Assembly (NCBI RefSeq): GCF_031157275.1
Contig: NZ_JAVIFW010000027.1
Location: forward strand, 26,088 to 90,087
Length of the DNA stretch: 64,000 nucleotides
Direction: 5' to 3'
Source of the DNA: Streptomyces sp. LHD-70
GTDB taxonomy: Bacteria; Actinomycetota; Actinomycetes; Streptomycetales; Streptomycetaceae
Below, one piece after another: positions 51,097 to 60,271 of the stretch (position 1 is the stretch's first letter; each line of letters opens with the position of its first letter). The notes beneath the pieces are model-generated. The model was given only the letters and a program-made list of their open reading frames with translations. It had not been told where the DNA came from and did no database searches. A program made the translations under genes and the position numbers.

Positions 51097-52604
51097 GGGC
51101 GGACCGTCTCTTCCTGGGCGTGGACGCGCCGGCGCAGCCCCAGAGAGGGTGCGTAGCGGCCCGTCGGCTGCTGGTCGTGCATGCGGGACAGCAGGTCGTG
51201 CAGCCGCTCCAGACCGACGCTCTCGCCCCAACTCAAGGGGCCCTCGGGGTAGTTCACGCCGAGCCGCATGGCCGTGTCGATGTCGTCGGCGCCCGCCACA
51301 CCCCGGTCCAGGGCGTCGAGCGCGATGTCGAAGAGCATCGCGACCGTACGGGCCACGATCAGGCCGGGCACGTCGGCGAGGACGACCACCTGCTTGCCGA
51401 GCGCCTGGAAGAGCCCGACAGCCTCCCGCAGCGCGGCCTCCGAGGCCGTCACCGAGGGGGCGACGGCTATCAGCGGGGTGGTCCCGTAGCAGCGAGCGAG
51501 GTCGAACTGGACCGCGTCCCCGTGGCTGGTCGCCATGGCCCCGTCCGTCGCCGAGAACAGGCGCGCCCCGCAGGGGAGCACGATGAACGCGCTCTCTGAA
51601 GCTTCCCTGCGCACCGCGACTCCGGCCTTCTTGAGGAGGCCGACGAGCGGTTCAGCGGGCCCGAGGTCCCCGTGGACGGTCACCTCCGCGGGCGCGGCAG
51701 CGGGCTCCTGAAGCACCGGTTCCGGCCGCTCGGCGCCCTCGGCGTAGTCGTACCAGCCGTGCCCGGACTTGCGGCCGAGGCGGCCTGACTCGACCAGGCG
51801 ACGCTGCGCCAGCGAGGGGGTGAACCTCGGGTCCTGGAAGAAGGACTCCCACACGGAGCGCGTCACGGCCTCGTTGACGTCCTGGCCGATCAGGTCGGTC
51901 AGCTCGAAGGGGCCCATCCTGAAGCCGCCGCACTCGCGCAGGACGGCGTCGACGGTGGCGGGGTCGGCGACACGTTCCTCGTACGCGCGCAGCGCCTCGG
52001 CGTAGAAGGGGCGGGCGACCCGGTTGACGATGAAACCCGGGGTGTCCGCGCACCGCACAGGGCTCTTGCCCCAGGCCTTCGCCGTGTCGTACGCGCGCGT
52101 GGCGGCGGATTCCTCGGTGGCGAAGCCGCTGACGACCTCGACGAGCGGGAGCAGCGGTGCGGGGTTGAAGAAGTGCAGGCCGACGAACCGGCCGGGGCGT
52201 TCGAGGCCGCCCGCGATGGCGGTGACGGACAGGGACGACGTGTTCGTGGCGAGCAGGCAGTCCGCGGAAACGATCCCTTCCAGTTCGCGGAACAGGGCCT
52301 GTTTCACGTCGAGTTGTTCCAGTACGGCTTCGACGACGAGGCCGCAGTCGGCGAGCTCAGTGAGCGCTCCGGCGGGCTTCAGACGGGCCTGTGCGGCGCT
52401 GCGGTCGTCCTCGGACAGCCTGCCCTTCTCGACGAGCCGGTCGAGGCGGGCGGCGATCGCCGCGGCCGCCTGCTCGGCGCGCCCCGGCACGGCGTCGTGC
52501 AGCAGCACGGGGTGTCCGGCGACCAGGGCGACCTGGGCGATGCCCTGCCCCATGGTGCCGGTGCCCACGACGGCCACCGGGTTCGTGCGGTCGAGTCCTG
52601 TCAT
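51093..52604 (-). CDS. paaH: 3-hydroxyacyl-CoA dehydrogenase PaaH, double-domain form
   Basis: A 503-residue NAD-dependent dehydrogenase acting on 3-hydroxyadipyl-CoA late in phenylacetate catabolism. The Rossmann start is AVVGTGTMGQGIAQVALVAGH. The HCD domain follows (DTPGFIVNRV), and a second HCD copy covers about 400-503. This length and duplication match PaaH rather than single-domain enzymes. GGAGG precedes ATG 52604. It is co-transcribed with paaR. Confidence 0.9.
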   Translation of the reverse strand: MTGLDRTNPVAVVGTGTMGQGIAQVALVAGHPVLLHDAVPGRAEQAAAAIAARLDRLVEKGRLSEDDRSAAQARLKPAGALTELADCGLVVEAVLEQLDVKQALFRELEGIVSADCLLATNTSSLSVTAIAGGLERPGRFVGLHFFNPAPLLPLVEVVSGFATEESAATRAYDTAKAWGKSPVRCADTPGFIVNRVARPFYAEALRAYEERVADPATVDAVLRECGGFRMGPFELTDLIGQDVNEAVTRSVWESFFQDPRFTPSLAQRRLVESGRLGRKSGHGWYDYAEGAERPEPVLQEPAAAPAEVTVHGDLGPAEPLVGLLKKAGVAVRREASESAFIVLPCGARLFSATDGAMATSHGDAVQFDLARCYGTTPLIAVAPSVTASEAALREAVGLFQALGKQVVVLADVPGLIVARTVAMLFDIALDALDRGVAGADDIDTAMRLGVNYPEGPLSWGESVGLERLHDLLSRMHDQQPTGRYAPSLGLRRRVHAQEETVRP

Positions 52605-52626
52605 GCTCGCGATCCTCCCGCATGGG

Positions 52627-52635
52627 TTGTCCACA
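52627..52635 (+). promoter_or_regulatory. DnaA-box-like 9-mer TTGTCCACA
   Basis: Exact match to the preferred Streptomyces DnaA box, 26 bp from the PaaR box, between paaH and paaN. Confidence 0.55.
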
Positions 52636-52652
52636 GGTCCGGCCGACCCCTC

Positions 52653-52680
52653 TTGTCCCGACCGATCGTTCGGTTACTCT
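52653..52680 (+). promoter_or_regulatory. paaN promoter with PaaR operator in the spacer
   Basis: TTGTCC (52653-52658) and TACTCT (52675-52680) are 16 nt apart. The operator ACCGATCGTTCGGT (52661-52674) fills the spacer, a repression geometry. It may also control the divergent paaH. Confidence 0.65.
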
Positions 52681-52727
52681 AACTCTGTCCTCCTGTTCCA
52701 GCCCAGCTCGACGAGGAGTTGTCCCTC

Positions 52728-54419
52728 ATGGCCGCCGCAGTAACCGCGCAACAGCTCATCGAGAAGCACCGGCCCACCCTCGACCAGGCCCTGGAAACCA
52801 TCCGCACGCGTGCGTTCTGGTCCCCCCACCCCGAGCACCCGAAGGCCTACGGCGAGAACGGCTCGCTGGACGCGGCCGGGGGCAAGGCGGCCTTCGACGC
52901 GGTCATGAGCACCCGCCTCGACCTCGACCAGCCGGGCACCGACGGCTGGGTGAGCGGCGAAGTCTCGCCCTACGGCATCGAGTTGGGCGTGGAGTATCCG
53001 CACGCCGACCCCGATGTGCTGCTGCCCGCGATGCGCGCCGCGCTGCCGGCCTGGCGGGACGCGGGCGCCGAGACCCGCGCGGTGGTGTGCCTGGAGATCC
53101 TGTCCCGCATCAGCGCCCGCACGCACGAGTTCGCGCACGCGGTCATGCACACCAGCGGCCAGGCCTTCATGATGGCGTTCCAGGCGGGCGGCCCGCACGC
53201 CCAGGACCGCGGCCTCGAAGCCGTGGCGTACGCGTACGTGGAACAGACCCGCACCCCGGACGCAGCGGACTGGAGCAAGCCGCAGGGCAAGCGCGACCCG
53301 CTGAACCTGCGCAAGCAGTTCACGCCCGTCCCGCGCGGCATCGCCCTCCTGGTCGGCTGCAACACCTTCCCGACGTGGAACGGATACCCGGGCCTGTTCG
53401 CCTCCCTCGCCACCGGAAACCCGGTCCTGGTCAAGCCGCACCCGCGCGCGGTGCTGCCGCTCGCGCTCACCGTCCAGGTCGCCCGTGAGGTGCTCGCGGA
53501 AACGGGGTTCGACCCCAACCTGGTGGCGCTGGCCGCCGAGCAGCCCGGCGAGGGCATCGCCAAGACCCTGGCCGTGCGCCCCGAGGTCCGCATCATCGAC
53601 TACACGGGCTCGACGTCCTTCGGTGACTGGCTGGAGACCAACGCCCGCCAGGCGCAGGTCTACACGGAGAAGGCCGGCGTCAACACGGTCGTCATCGAGT
53701 CGACCGGTGACTACAAGGGCATGCTGTCGAACCTCGCGTTCTCCCTGTCGCTGTACAGCGGCCAGATGTGCACGACGCCGCAGAACCTCCTCATCCCGCG
53801 CGACGGCATCACGACCGACCAGGGCCCCAAGTCGTACGACGAGGTGGTCACCGACCTCGCGGGCGCGGTCGACGCCCTGCTCGGGGACGACGCCCGCGCG
53901 AACGCCCTGCTCGGTGCCCTGGTCAACCCGGATGTGAAAGCACGCCTCGAGGCTGCTGCCGGTCACGGTGAAGTGGCCCTGGCCAGCCGGGAGATCAGCA
54001 ACCCCGAGTTCCCGGGAGCCGTGGTGCGCAGCCCGCTCATGGTCAAGCTGGACGGCACCAAGCCGGACGCGGAATCCGTCTTCCTGGACGAGTGCTTCGG
54101 CCCGGTCTCCTTCGCGGTGGCCGTCGAATCCCCGGCGGACGCGGTGGAGCTGCTGCGGCGCACGGTGCGCGACAAGGGCGCGATGACGGTCGGCGCGTAC
54201 TCCACGTCGCAGGAGTTCGAGCACCAGGTCGAGGAGGTCTGCCTGGAGGAGTGCGCCCAGCTGTCCCTCAACCTCACGGGCGGGGTGTACGTCAACCAGA
54301 CGGCGGCCTTCTCCGACTTCCACGGCTCGGGCGGCAACCCGGCGGCGAACGCGGCACTGTGCGACGGCGCGTTCGTTTCCAACCGCTTCCGTGTGGTGGA
54401 GGTCCGCCGGGAGGCGTGA
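52728..54419 (+). CDS. paaN: PaaN, aldehyde dehydrogenase-family protein of phenylacetate catabolism
   Basis: A 563-residue ALDH-fold protein. ATG 52728 follows GAGGAG at 10 nt. The catalytic Cys lies in SLYSGQMCTTPQN and the NAD region is STSFGDWLETNA. The sequence fits PaaN, which lacks the MaoC hydratase domain of PaaZ. It is presumed to process the ring-opened aldehyde or a related aldehyde; the exact step is less settled than for PaaZ. Confidence 0.88.
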   Translation: MAAAVTAQQLIEKHRPTLDQALETIRTRAFWSPHPEHPKAYGENGSLDAAGGKAAFDAVMSTRLDLDQPGTDGWVSGEVSPYGIELGVEYPHADPDVLLPAMRAALPAWRDAGAETRAVVCLEILSRISARTHEFAHAVMHTSGQAFMMAFQAGGPHAQDRGLEAVAYAYVEQTRTPDAADWSKPQGKRDPLNLRKQFTPVPRGIALLVGCNTFPTWNGYPGLFASLATGNPVLVKPHPRAVLPLALTVQVAREVLAETGFDPNLVALAAEQPGEGIAKTLAVRPEVRIIDYTGSTSFGDWLETNARQAQVYTEKAGVNTVVIESTGDYKGMLSNLAFSLSLYSGQMCTTPQNLLIPRDGITTDQGPKSYDEVVTDLAGAVDALLGDDARANALLGALVNPDVKARLEAAAGHGEVALASREISNPEFPGAVVRSPLMVKLDGTKPDAESVFLDECFGPVSFAVAVESPADAVELLRRTVRDKGAMTVGAYSTSQEFEHQVEEVCLEECAQLSLNLTGGVYVNQTAAFSDFHGSGGNPAANAALCDGAFVSNRFRVVEVRREA

Positions 54420-54445
54420 GCACACGCGCGTGGTGATGACCGCTC

Positions 54446-54468
54446 CGGCCGCCCGGCCAGTGCGGCCG
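54446..54468. terminator. Hairpin between paaN and the RNA methylase gene
   Basis: CGGCCGC (54446-54452) and GCGGCCG (54462-54468) pair with a 9-nt loop, between convergent genes. Confidence 0.4.
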
Positions 54469-54502
54469 CCCCGAGGCGACCGCGGCCTCGGCCGGGTGGT
54501 CG

Positions 54503-55276
54503 TCACATGGGGGCGGGCCGGCCGGAGGTCGTCGACCAGTGGAAGAGCGTCATGCCCACGCTGGTGGCCAGGTTGTAGCTGGACACCTGGGGGCGCATCG
54601 GCAGGGCGATGAGTTCGTCGGCGCGCTCCCTCAGTTCGGCAGAGAGGCCTGAACGCTCCGAGCCGAAGGCGAGCAGTGCGTCGTCGGGCAGGGTGACCGA
54701 GCGGATGTCCTTGCCCTCGGGGTCCAGCGCGTAGAGCGGCCCGGCGGGCAGTTCGTCGACCTGGAGGCGCTCGACGGCCGTCGCGTAGTGCAGCCCCGCC
54801 GCGCCTCGGACGACCGTCGGGTGCCAGGGGTCGAGGGAGCCCGTCGTGACGACTCCGGTGGCGCCGAATCCGGCGGCCAGGCGGATGACGGCGCCCGCGT
54901 TGCCGAGGTTGCGCGGGTTGTCGAGGACCACGGAGGGTGCCGGCCGCCGCTCCTGTGCGAGCACGGCGAGCTGGGCCTGCCGGTCGGGGCGCACCGCGAG
55001 CGCGGCGACTCCGGTGGGGTGCGCCCGCGGCACGAGCCCGCGCAGGGCCTCGGCCGGTACCTCCAGGGCCAGCTCGGCGATGCGGGCGCGGACATCGGGG
55101 GCCAGCTCGTCGGCGAGCGCCAGGGCGGCGTCCTTGCCGCTGGTCAGTACGGCCGGCACGGTGGCGCCGAACCGCAGGGCGTGCTTGAGGGCGTGGAACC
55201 CGTCGAGCAGGACGGCCGTTTCGCTCAGCACCCGCCAGCGGCGCACAGCCCCGTCCACGTCCTCCGCACCACTCAT
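54503..55276 (-). CDS. SpoU/TrmH-family RNA 2'-O-methyltransferase
   Basis: A 257-residue SPOUT enzyme. The three family motifs are present: VVLDNPRNLGNAGAVIRLA (motif 1), LLAFGSERSGLS (motif 2) and LPMRPQVSSYNLATSVGMTLF (motif 3, the knot). An N-terminal substrate-binding domain covers about 1-100. The target could be tRNA or rRNA. Its location between paa genes appears incidental. Confidence 0.88.
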   Translation of the reverse strand: MSGAEDVDGAVRRWRVLSETAVLLDGFHALKHALRFGATVPAVLTSGKDAALALADELAPDVRARIAELALEVPAEALRGLVPRAHPTGVAALAVRPDRQAQLAVLAQERRPAPSVVLDNPRNLGNAGAVIRLAAGFGATGVVTTGSLDPWHPTVVRGAAGLHYATAVERLQVDELPAGPLYALDPEGKDIRSVTLPDDALLAFGSERSGLSAELRERADELIALPMRPQVSSYNLATSVGMTLFHWSTTSGRPAPM

Positions 55277-55353
55277 GCCGTGCAGCCTACGTGGGCCTAT
55301 GAGGGGGACCGTCCGCGCGCCGGGAGAGCGCTCCGTTCAGGACTCGGGGCGCC

Positions 55354-56754
55354 TCAAGGGCGCGGGGAGACGTCCACCTGGGGCGGGTCGCCCGGTGGCT
55401 GTTCCGCATCCGACGGGACGGTCTGCGGTGCCCCCGTCCCGTACGCCTCGTCCCGACCCGTACCCGTAGCCGTGCCCGTACTGCCCCACTGGCCGGGCAC
55501 GCCGCGCGTGCGGGTGGACAGGGCACTACGCGCGCGTGCGGCCCGTTTTCCGATGCGGCGCAGGAACGTGGTGGGCAGGAAGACCGCGTCGACCGCGATC
55601 ATCGCGAGCGAGAAGAAGGGCAGTCCGAGCAGGACGGCGATCACGGCGTGCTCGATCATCATGGCCGCGAGCAGGACGTTCTTGACGCGTCGGTTGAAGA
55701 GCGTGAATGGGAACGCGACCTGCACGATGACCGTGCCGTAGGTGATCAGCATGATCGCGGTGCCGTGCGTGGAGAGCAGCTGGGAGAGGGCGGGCCAGGG
55801 CGAGAAGTAGTCGAGGTGCAGCGGGTAGTAGACGGCGGTGCCGTCCTGCCAGCGACTGCCCTGGACCTTGTACCAGCCGGCCGTCGCGTAGATCAGGCAG
55901 GCCTCGACCATGATCACGAACAGGGCGGCGTTGTGCAGGAGGTTGCCGACGACGTCGCACAAGGCTTGCGGCTGCGAGCCGGGGGCCCAGCGGCCGAGCA
56001 GCCACCACAGGCCGTGCGCCGACCAGAGCGTCCAGAGGATCAGCGCCCATCCCCAGCCGAGGTGCCCGAGGAACGTCACCAGCGAGAGGGAGAGCCCCAG
56101 AATCCACCACAGCACGGGCCCGACCCGGTCGGGATCCGCCGCCGCGCTCCCCCTCTCCTGGCCTGGCTCGGGAAAACCGTCCGCACGCGCGCGTGCCGTG
56201 GCGTCCACATGCTCGTGTGCCGTACCGTCCGCACGCCCCTCTTCCGTACCGTCCGCACGCGCGCGTGCCCTACGAGCTGCCCGGCGCGCGTCGAGCGACC
56301 AGACCTGGCCGCAGCGCGTCAGGACCAGGTACATCGCCATGAGGTGGATGACGTTGTCCCCGCCGTCCCCCACGAACACACTGCGGTTGAGCAACGACAG
56401 CGCGGTGACCATGAACAGCACGGACATCGTGCGCGTGCGCCAGCCGAGCATCAGCAGCACGCTCGAGACGATCGCCAGACCGTAGACGCACTCGAACCAG
56501 ACGCGGCTGTCGGTCCACATCAGTGCCGTGAAGGCCTGGTTGTCGAGGATCAGCCGGTGCGCGAGCTCCCAGCTCCAGGGGCCCTGCGGCCCGTACAGCT
56601 CATGCCGGTGGGGGAGTTCGCGCAGCAGGAAGAACAGCCAGGTCGCGGAGAACCCGATCCGGATCACGGCCGTCTGGTGCGGGCCGAGCGCGGCGGACGT
56701 GATCTGTTCGAGGCCACGGGAGAGCGCTGTGGGCGGGCGGTGGAGGCGGTTCAC
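55354..56754 (-). CDS. HTTM-domain membrane protein (SdpB-like), with repeat loop
   Basis: A 466-residue polytopic protein of the HTTM / vitamin K-dependent carboxylase-like family (RIGFSATWLFFLLRELPHRHELYGPQGPWSWELA; later GWYKVQGSRWQDGTAVYYPLHLDYF). About 10 TM helices. A hydrophilic loop near residues 150-205 holds RADG/ARARADG repeats encoded by duplicated DNA. Its ATG overlaps the stop of the DUF5819 gene. The pair resembles SdpB-SdpA toxin-maturation genes of Bacillus; role here unknown. Confidence 0.8.
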   Translation of the reverse strand: MNRLHRPPTALSRGLEQITSAALGPHQTAVIRIGFSATWLFFLLRELPHRHELYGPQGPWSWELAHRLILDNQAFTALMWTDSRVWFECVYGLAIVSSVLLMLGWRTRTMSVLFMVTALSLLNRSVFVGDGGDNVIHLMAMYLVLTRCGQVWSLDARRAARRARARADGTEEGRADGTAHEHVDATARARADGFPEPGQERGSAAADPDRVGPVLWWILGLSLSLVTFLGHLGWGWALILWTLWSAHGLWWLLGRWAPGSQPQALCDVVGNLLHNAALFVIMVEACLIYATAGWYKVQGSRWQDGTAVYYPLHLDYFSPWPALSQLLSTHGTAIMLITYGTVIVQVAFPFTLFNRRVKNVLLAAMMIEHAVIAVLLGLPFFSLAMIAVDAVFLPTTFLRRIGKRAARARSALSTRTRGVPGQWGSTGTATGTGRDEAYGTGAPQTVPSDAEQPPGDPPQVDVSPRP

Positions 56755-57452
56755 CGGTCACGTACCTCCATGTCCTGGGACGTGACGTTCCACCACGGCA
56801 GCAGGCGGATCACAGGTTTCGGGTCGAGCTTCTCGCCGCTCCACGAGGGCGGCTGCACATTGGTGGTCACCGACCTGACCTGCACGCTCAGGAAGTTGTC
56901 GCTGGACTGCGCCGGCTCCTCGCGGCCGATGCGGAGCACCGCGATCCGGCGCAGGTACTCCTCGGAGAGTTCGCCGCGCATGCCGTTCGGCCGGTTCCGG
57001 GTGTCGTGCGTGGACGTGTAGTAGTCCCAGGCGCGGCGCAGCTGGTTCTGCTGGGTGTGGCTGGGCACCAGGTTGCCGTCGATGGCCGCGCCGTCCTGGG
57101 CGGAGAGCCCGTGCCACTCGGTGTGCCGGATGCCGCCGTCCTCGGTACGGAACTTGGCCCTGGCCTCGACGGCGATGTTCTGCTGCAGCGGGTTGGGGGC
57201 GAACAGCTTCCAGTTCTGCTCGAACTCGGGATAGACCCAGTCGTCGACGGCCTGGCCGTGCTGCTTGGACACCGTGTTGGGCGGGGCCACGTGCAGAAAG
57301 ACCATCGCGAGGTGCACGCAGGTCACGAGCGCGACGATGGCGAGGACGAGGGCCGCGGCGACCTGGTACGGCGGTGAGAGCGCGGCGATGCCGACGCGGG
57401 GTCCGGGCGGCGGCCGTCCACCGGCGCCGCGGCCCTGCTCGTACCCGTCCAT
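56751..57452 (-). CDS. DUF5819-family membrane protein (SdpA-like)
   Basis: A 233-residue protein. ATG 57452 has GGGAG about 8 nt upstream; GTG 57494 is the longer frame. One N-terminal TM helix (about 28-52) precedes the family motif HVAPPNTVSKQHGQAVDDWVYPEF then QNWKLFAPNP, which resembles the SdpA QxWxFFxxxPR motif. The rest is an extracytoplasmic beta-rich domain. Translationally coupled to the HTTM gene. Confidence 0.78.
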   Translation of the reverse strand: MDGYEQGRGAGGRPPPGPRVGIAALSPPYQVAAALVLAIVALVTCVHLAMVFLHVAPPNTVSKQHGQAVDDWVYPEFEQNWKLFAPNPLQQNIAVEARAKFRTEDGGIRHTEWHGLSAQDGAAIDGNLVPSHTQQNQLRRAWDYYTSTHDTRNRPNGMRGELSEEYLRRIAVLRIGREEPAQSSDNFLSVQVRSVTTNVQPPSWSGEKLDPKPVIRLLPWWNVTSQDMEVRDR

Positions 57453-57533
57453 CGCGCCCGCTCCCGTCCCCGCCCGCTGATTCGCCCTCGGCACGGTACT
57501 CAGCCGAGGTGGCCACGCACAGCGGCCCTGAGG

Positions 57534-57542
57534 TTATCCACA
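57534..57542 (+). promoter_or_regulatory. DnaA-box-like 9-mer TTATCCACA
   Basis: Exact match to the classical DnaA box, 45 bp upstream of the paaA PaaR box. Confidence 0.5.
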
Positions 57543-57580
57543 GGGTTGACACCGTATGGCCGCCGGTCCCACCATTGAAA

Positions 57581-57610
57581 TCGACGGACCGAACGATCGG
57601 TCGGTAGATT
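57581..57610 (+). promoter_or_regulatory. paaA promoter with PaaR operator in the spacer
   Basis: TCGACG (57581-57586) and TAGATT (57605-57610) are 18 nt apart. The operator ACCGAACGATCGGT (57588-57601) lies in the spacer and is the exact reverse complement of the paaN box. Confidence 0.7.
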
Positions 57611-57667
57611 GATCAAGGTGGCGGCCCACCCGCCACGCACAGGGACGCAGGAAAAAGGGGGCCTGGC

Positions 57668-58671
<1,004 letters not shown>

Positions 58672-58675
<4 letters not shown>

Positions 58676-58962
58676 CCGAATCGACCGACTGGCCGCTCTG
58701 GGAAGTCTTCGTCCGCTCCCGCCGCGGCCTCTCCCACACCCACGCCGGCAGCCTGCACGCCCCGGACGCGGAGATGGCCCTGCGCAACGCCCGCGACCTC
58801 TACACCCGCCGCAACGAAGGCGTCTCCCTCTGGGTCGTGCCCTCCGCCGCGATCACCGCCTCGTCGCCCGACGAGAAGGACTCGTTCTTCGAGCCCGCGG
58901 GCGACAAGCCGTACCGCCACCCGACGTTCTACGAGATCCCGGAAGGAGTGAAGCACCTGTGA
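58672..58962 (+). CDS. paaB: Phenylacetyl-CoA epoxidase subunit PaaB
   Basis: A 96-residue bridging subunit (WPLWEVFVRSRRGLSHTHAGSLHAPDAEMALRNARDLYTRR). ATG 58672 overlaps the paaA stop (ATGA). It has the normal family length. Confidence 0.95.
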
Positions 58963-59780
58963 CCGCGCCCACCGGCACCGACCGGACAGAAGCACCCGTG
59001 ACCGCAGCCACCGGCACCGGCCGCCCCGAAACCGCGAGCGGCACCACCGGCACCGACCCGGCGATCACCGCGGCCGCCCTCGCCCTGGGCGACGACGCAC
59101 TGGTGCTCTCCCACCGGCTGGGGGAGTGGGCCGGCAACGCACCCGTACTCGAAGAGGAGGTCGCCCTGGCCAACATCGCCCTCGACCTGCTCGGCCAGGC
59201 CCGCATCCTGCTCTCCCAGGTGGGAGACGAGGACGAACTCGCCTACCTCCGCGAGGAACGCGCCTTCCGCAACCTCCAACTCGTCGAGCAGCCAAACGGC
59301 GACTTCGCGCACACCATCGCGCGCCAGCTGTACTTCTCCACCTACCAAGCCTTCCTCTACGCGGAGCTGGCCCGCTCCGAAGGCCCCTTCACCGCCCTCG
59401 CGGCCAAGGCGGTCAAGGAAGTCGACTACCACCGCGACCACGCCGAGCAGTGGACCCTCCGCCTCGGCGACGGCACGGCAGAGAGCCACACCCGCATGCA
59501 GCGCGCGGTGGACGCACTGTGGCGGTACACCGGCGAGATGTTCCAACCCGTCGACGGGCTCACCACCAGCCACGGCATCAACTGGACGGCTCTTGAGGCG
59601 AGTTGGGAACACTCCATCAGCGAGACCCTGCGCGGCGCGACGCTGACACTCCCCGAGACCCCGCGTTCCGGCGCCTGGACAGCAGGCGCCGGCCGCCAGG
59701 GCCTGCACACCGAACCCTTCGGCCGCATGCTCGCCGAGATGCAGCACCTGCACCGCAGCCACCCGGGGGCGACATGGTGA
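58959..59780 (+). CDS. paaC: Phenylacetyl-CoA epoxidase structural subunit PaaC
   Basis: A 273-residue ferritin-like subunit that pairs with PaaA. GTG 58959 overlaps the paaB stop (GTGA). The first 30 residues (TGTD/ATGTG-like repeats) are a low-complexity arm before the conserved ALGDDALVLSHRLGEWAGNAPVLEEEVALANIALDLLGQAR. The region EVDYHRDHAEQW is conserved. Confidence 0.94.
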   Translation: MTAPTGTDRTEAPVTAATGTGRPETASGTTGTDPAITAAALALGDDALVLSHRLGEWAGNAPVLEEEVALANIALDLLGQARILLSQVGDEDELAYLREERAFRNLQLVEQPNGDFAHTIARQLYFSTYQAFLYAELARSEGPFTALAAKAVKEVDYHRDHAEQWTLRLGDGTAESHTRMQRAVDALWRYTGEMFQPVDGLTTSHGINWTALEASWEHSISETLRGATLTLPETPRSGAWTAGAGRQGLHTEPFGRMLAEMQHLHRSHPGATW

Positions 59781-60271
59781 TGACCCCACTCGAGTCCCGC
59801 CTCGAAGAGCGCCTCAGGGAACTGGCCGGCTCAGTCCCCGACCCCGAACTGCCCATGATCACCCTCGCGGAACTGGGCGTGGTCCGCGGCGTCCGTGTCC
59901 TCGGCCCCGGCAGCGTCGAGGTGGAGCTGACCCCCACCTACACCGGCTGCCCCGCCGTGGAGACCATGACCGCCGACATAGAGAAGGTGCTCCACGACCA
60001 CGGCATGCCCGAGGTCAACGTCCGCCGGGTCCTCGCCCCGGCCTGGTCCACGGACGACATCACCGACGAAGGGCGCCGCAAGCTCGCCGAGTCCGGCATC
60101 GCCCCACCCCGCGCCGGCCACGGCCCCGTCGCCCTCACCCTCGCCGTGCACTGCCCGCACTGCGGCTCCACCGACACCGAACTCCTCAGCCGCTTCTCCT
60201 CCACCGCCTGCAAGGCACTGCGCCGCTGCGTCACCTGCCGTGAACCCTTCGACCACTTCAAGGAGTTGTGA
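59774..60271 (+). CDS. paaD: PaaD, MIP18-like maturation factor of the epoxidase
   Basis: A 165-residue protein. The DUF59/MIP18 domain (PELPMITLAELGVVRGVRV) is followed by a zinc ribbon CPHC...CVTC. It probably helps assemble the diiron or Fe-S centres of the complex. The start lies at ATG 59774, with GTG 59777 (GTGA overlap) and ATG 59780 as alternatives. Confidence 0.93.
   Translation: MVMTPLESRLEERLRELAGSVPDPELPMITLAELGVVRGVRVLGPGSVEVELTPTYTGCPAVETMTADIEKVLHDHGMPEVNVRRVLAPAWSTDDITDEGRRKLAESGIAPPRAGHGPVALTLAVHCPHCGSTDTELLSRFSSTACKALRRCVTCREPFDHFKEL

Noticed and set aside
52301..52314. Second parS-like sequence in paaH
   Set aside because: Only the left half matches; the right half has four mismatches to GTGAAAC.
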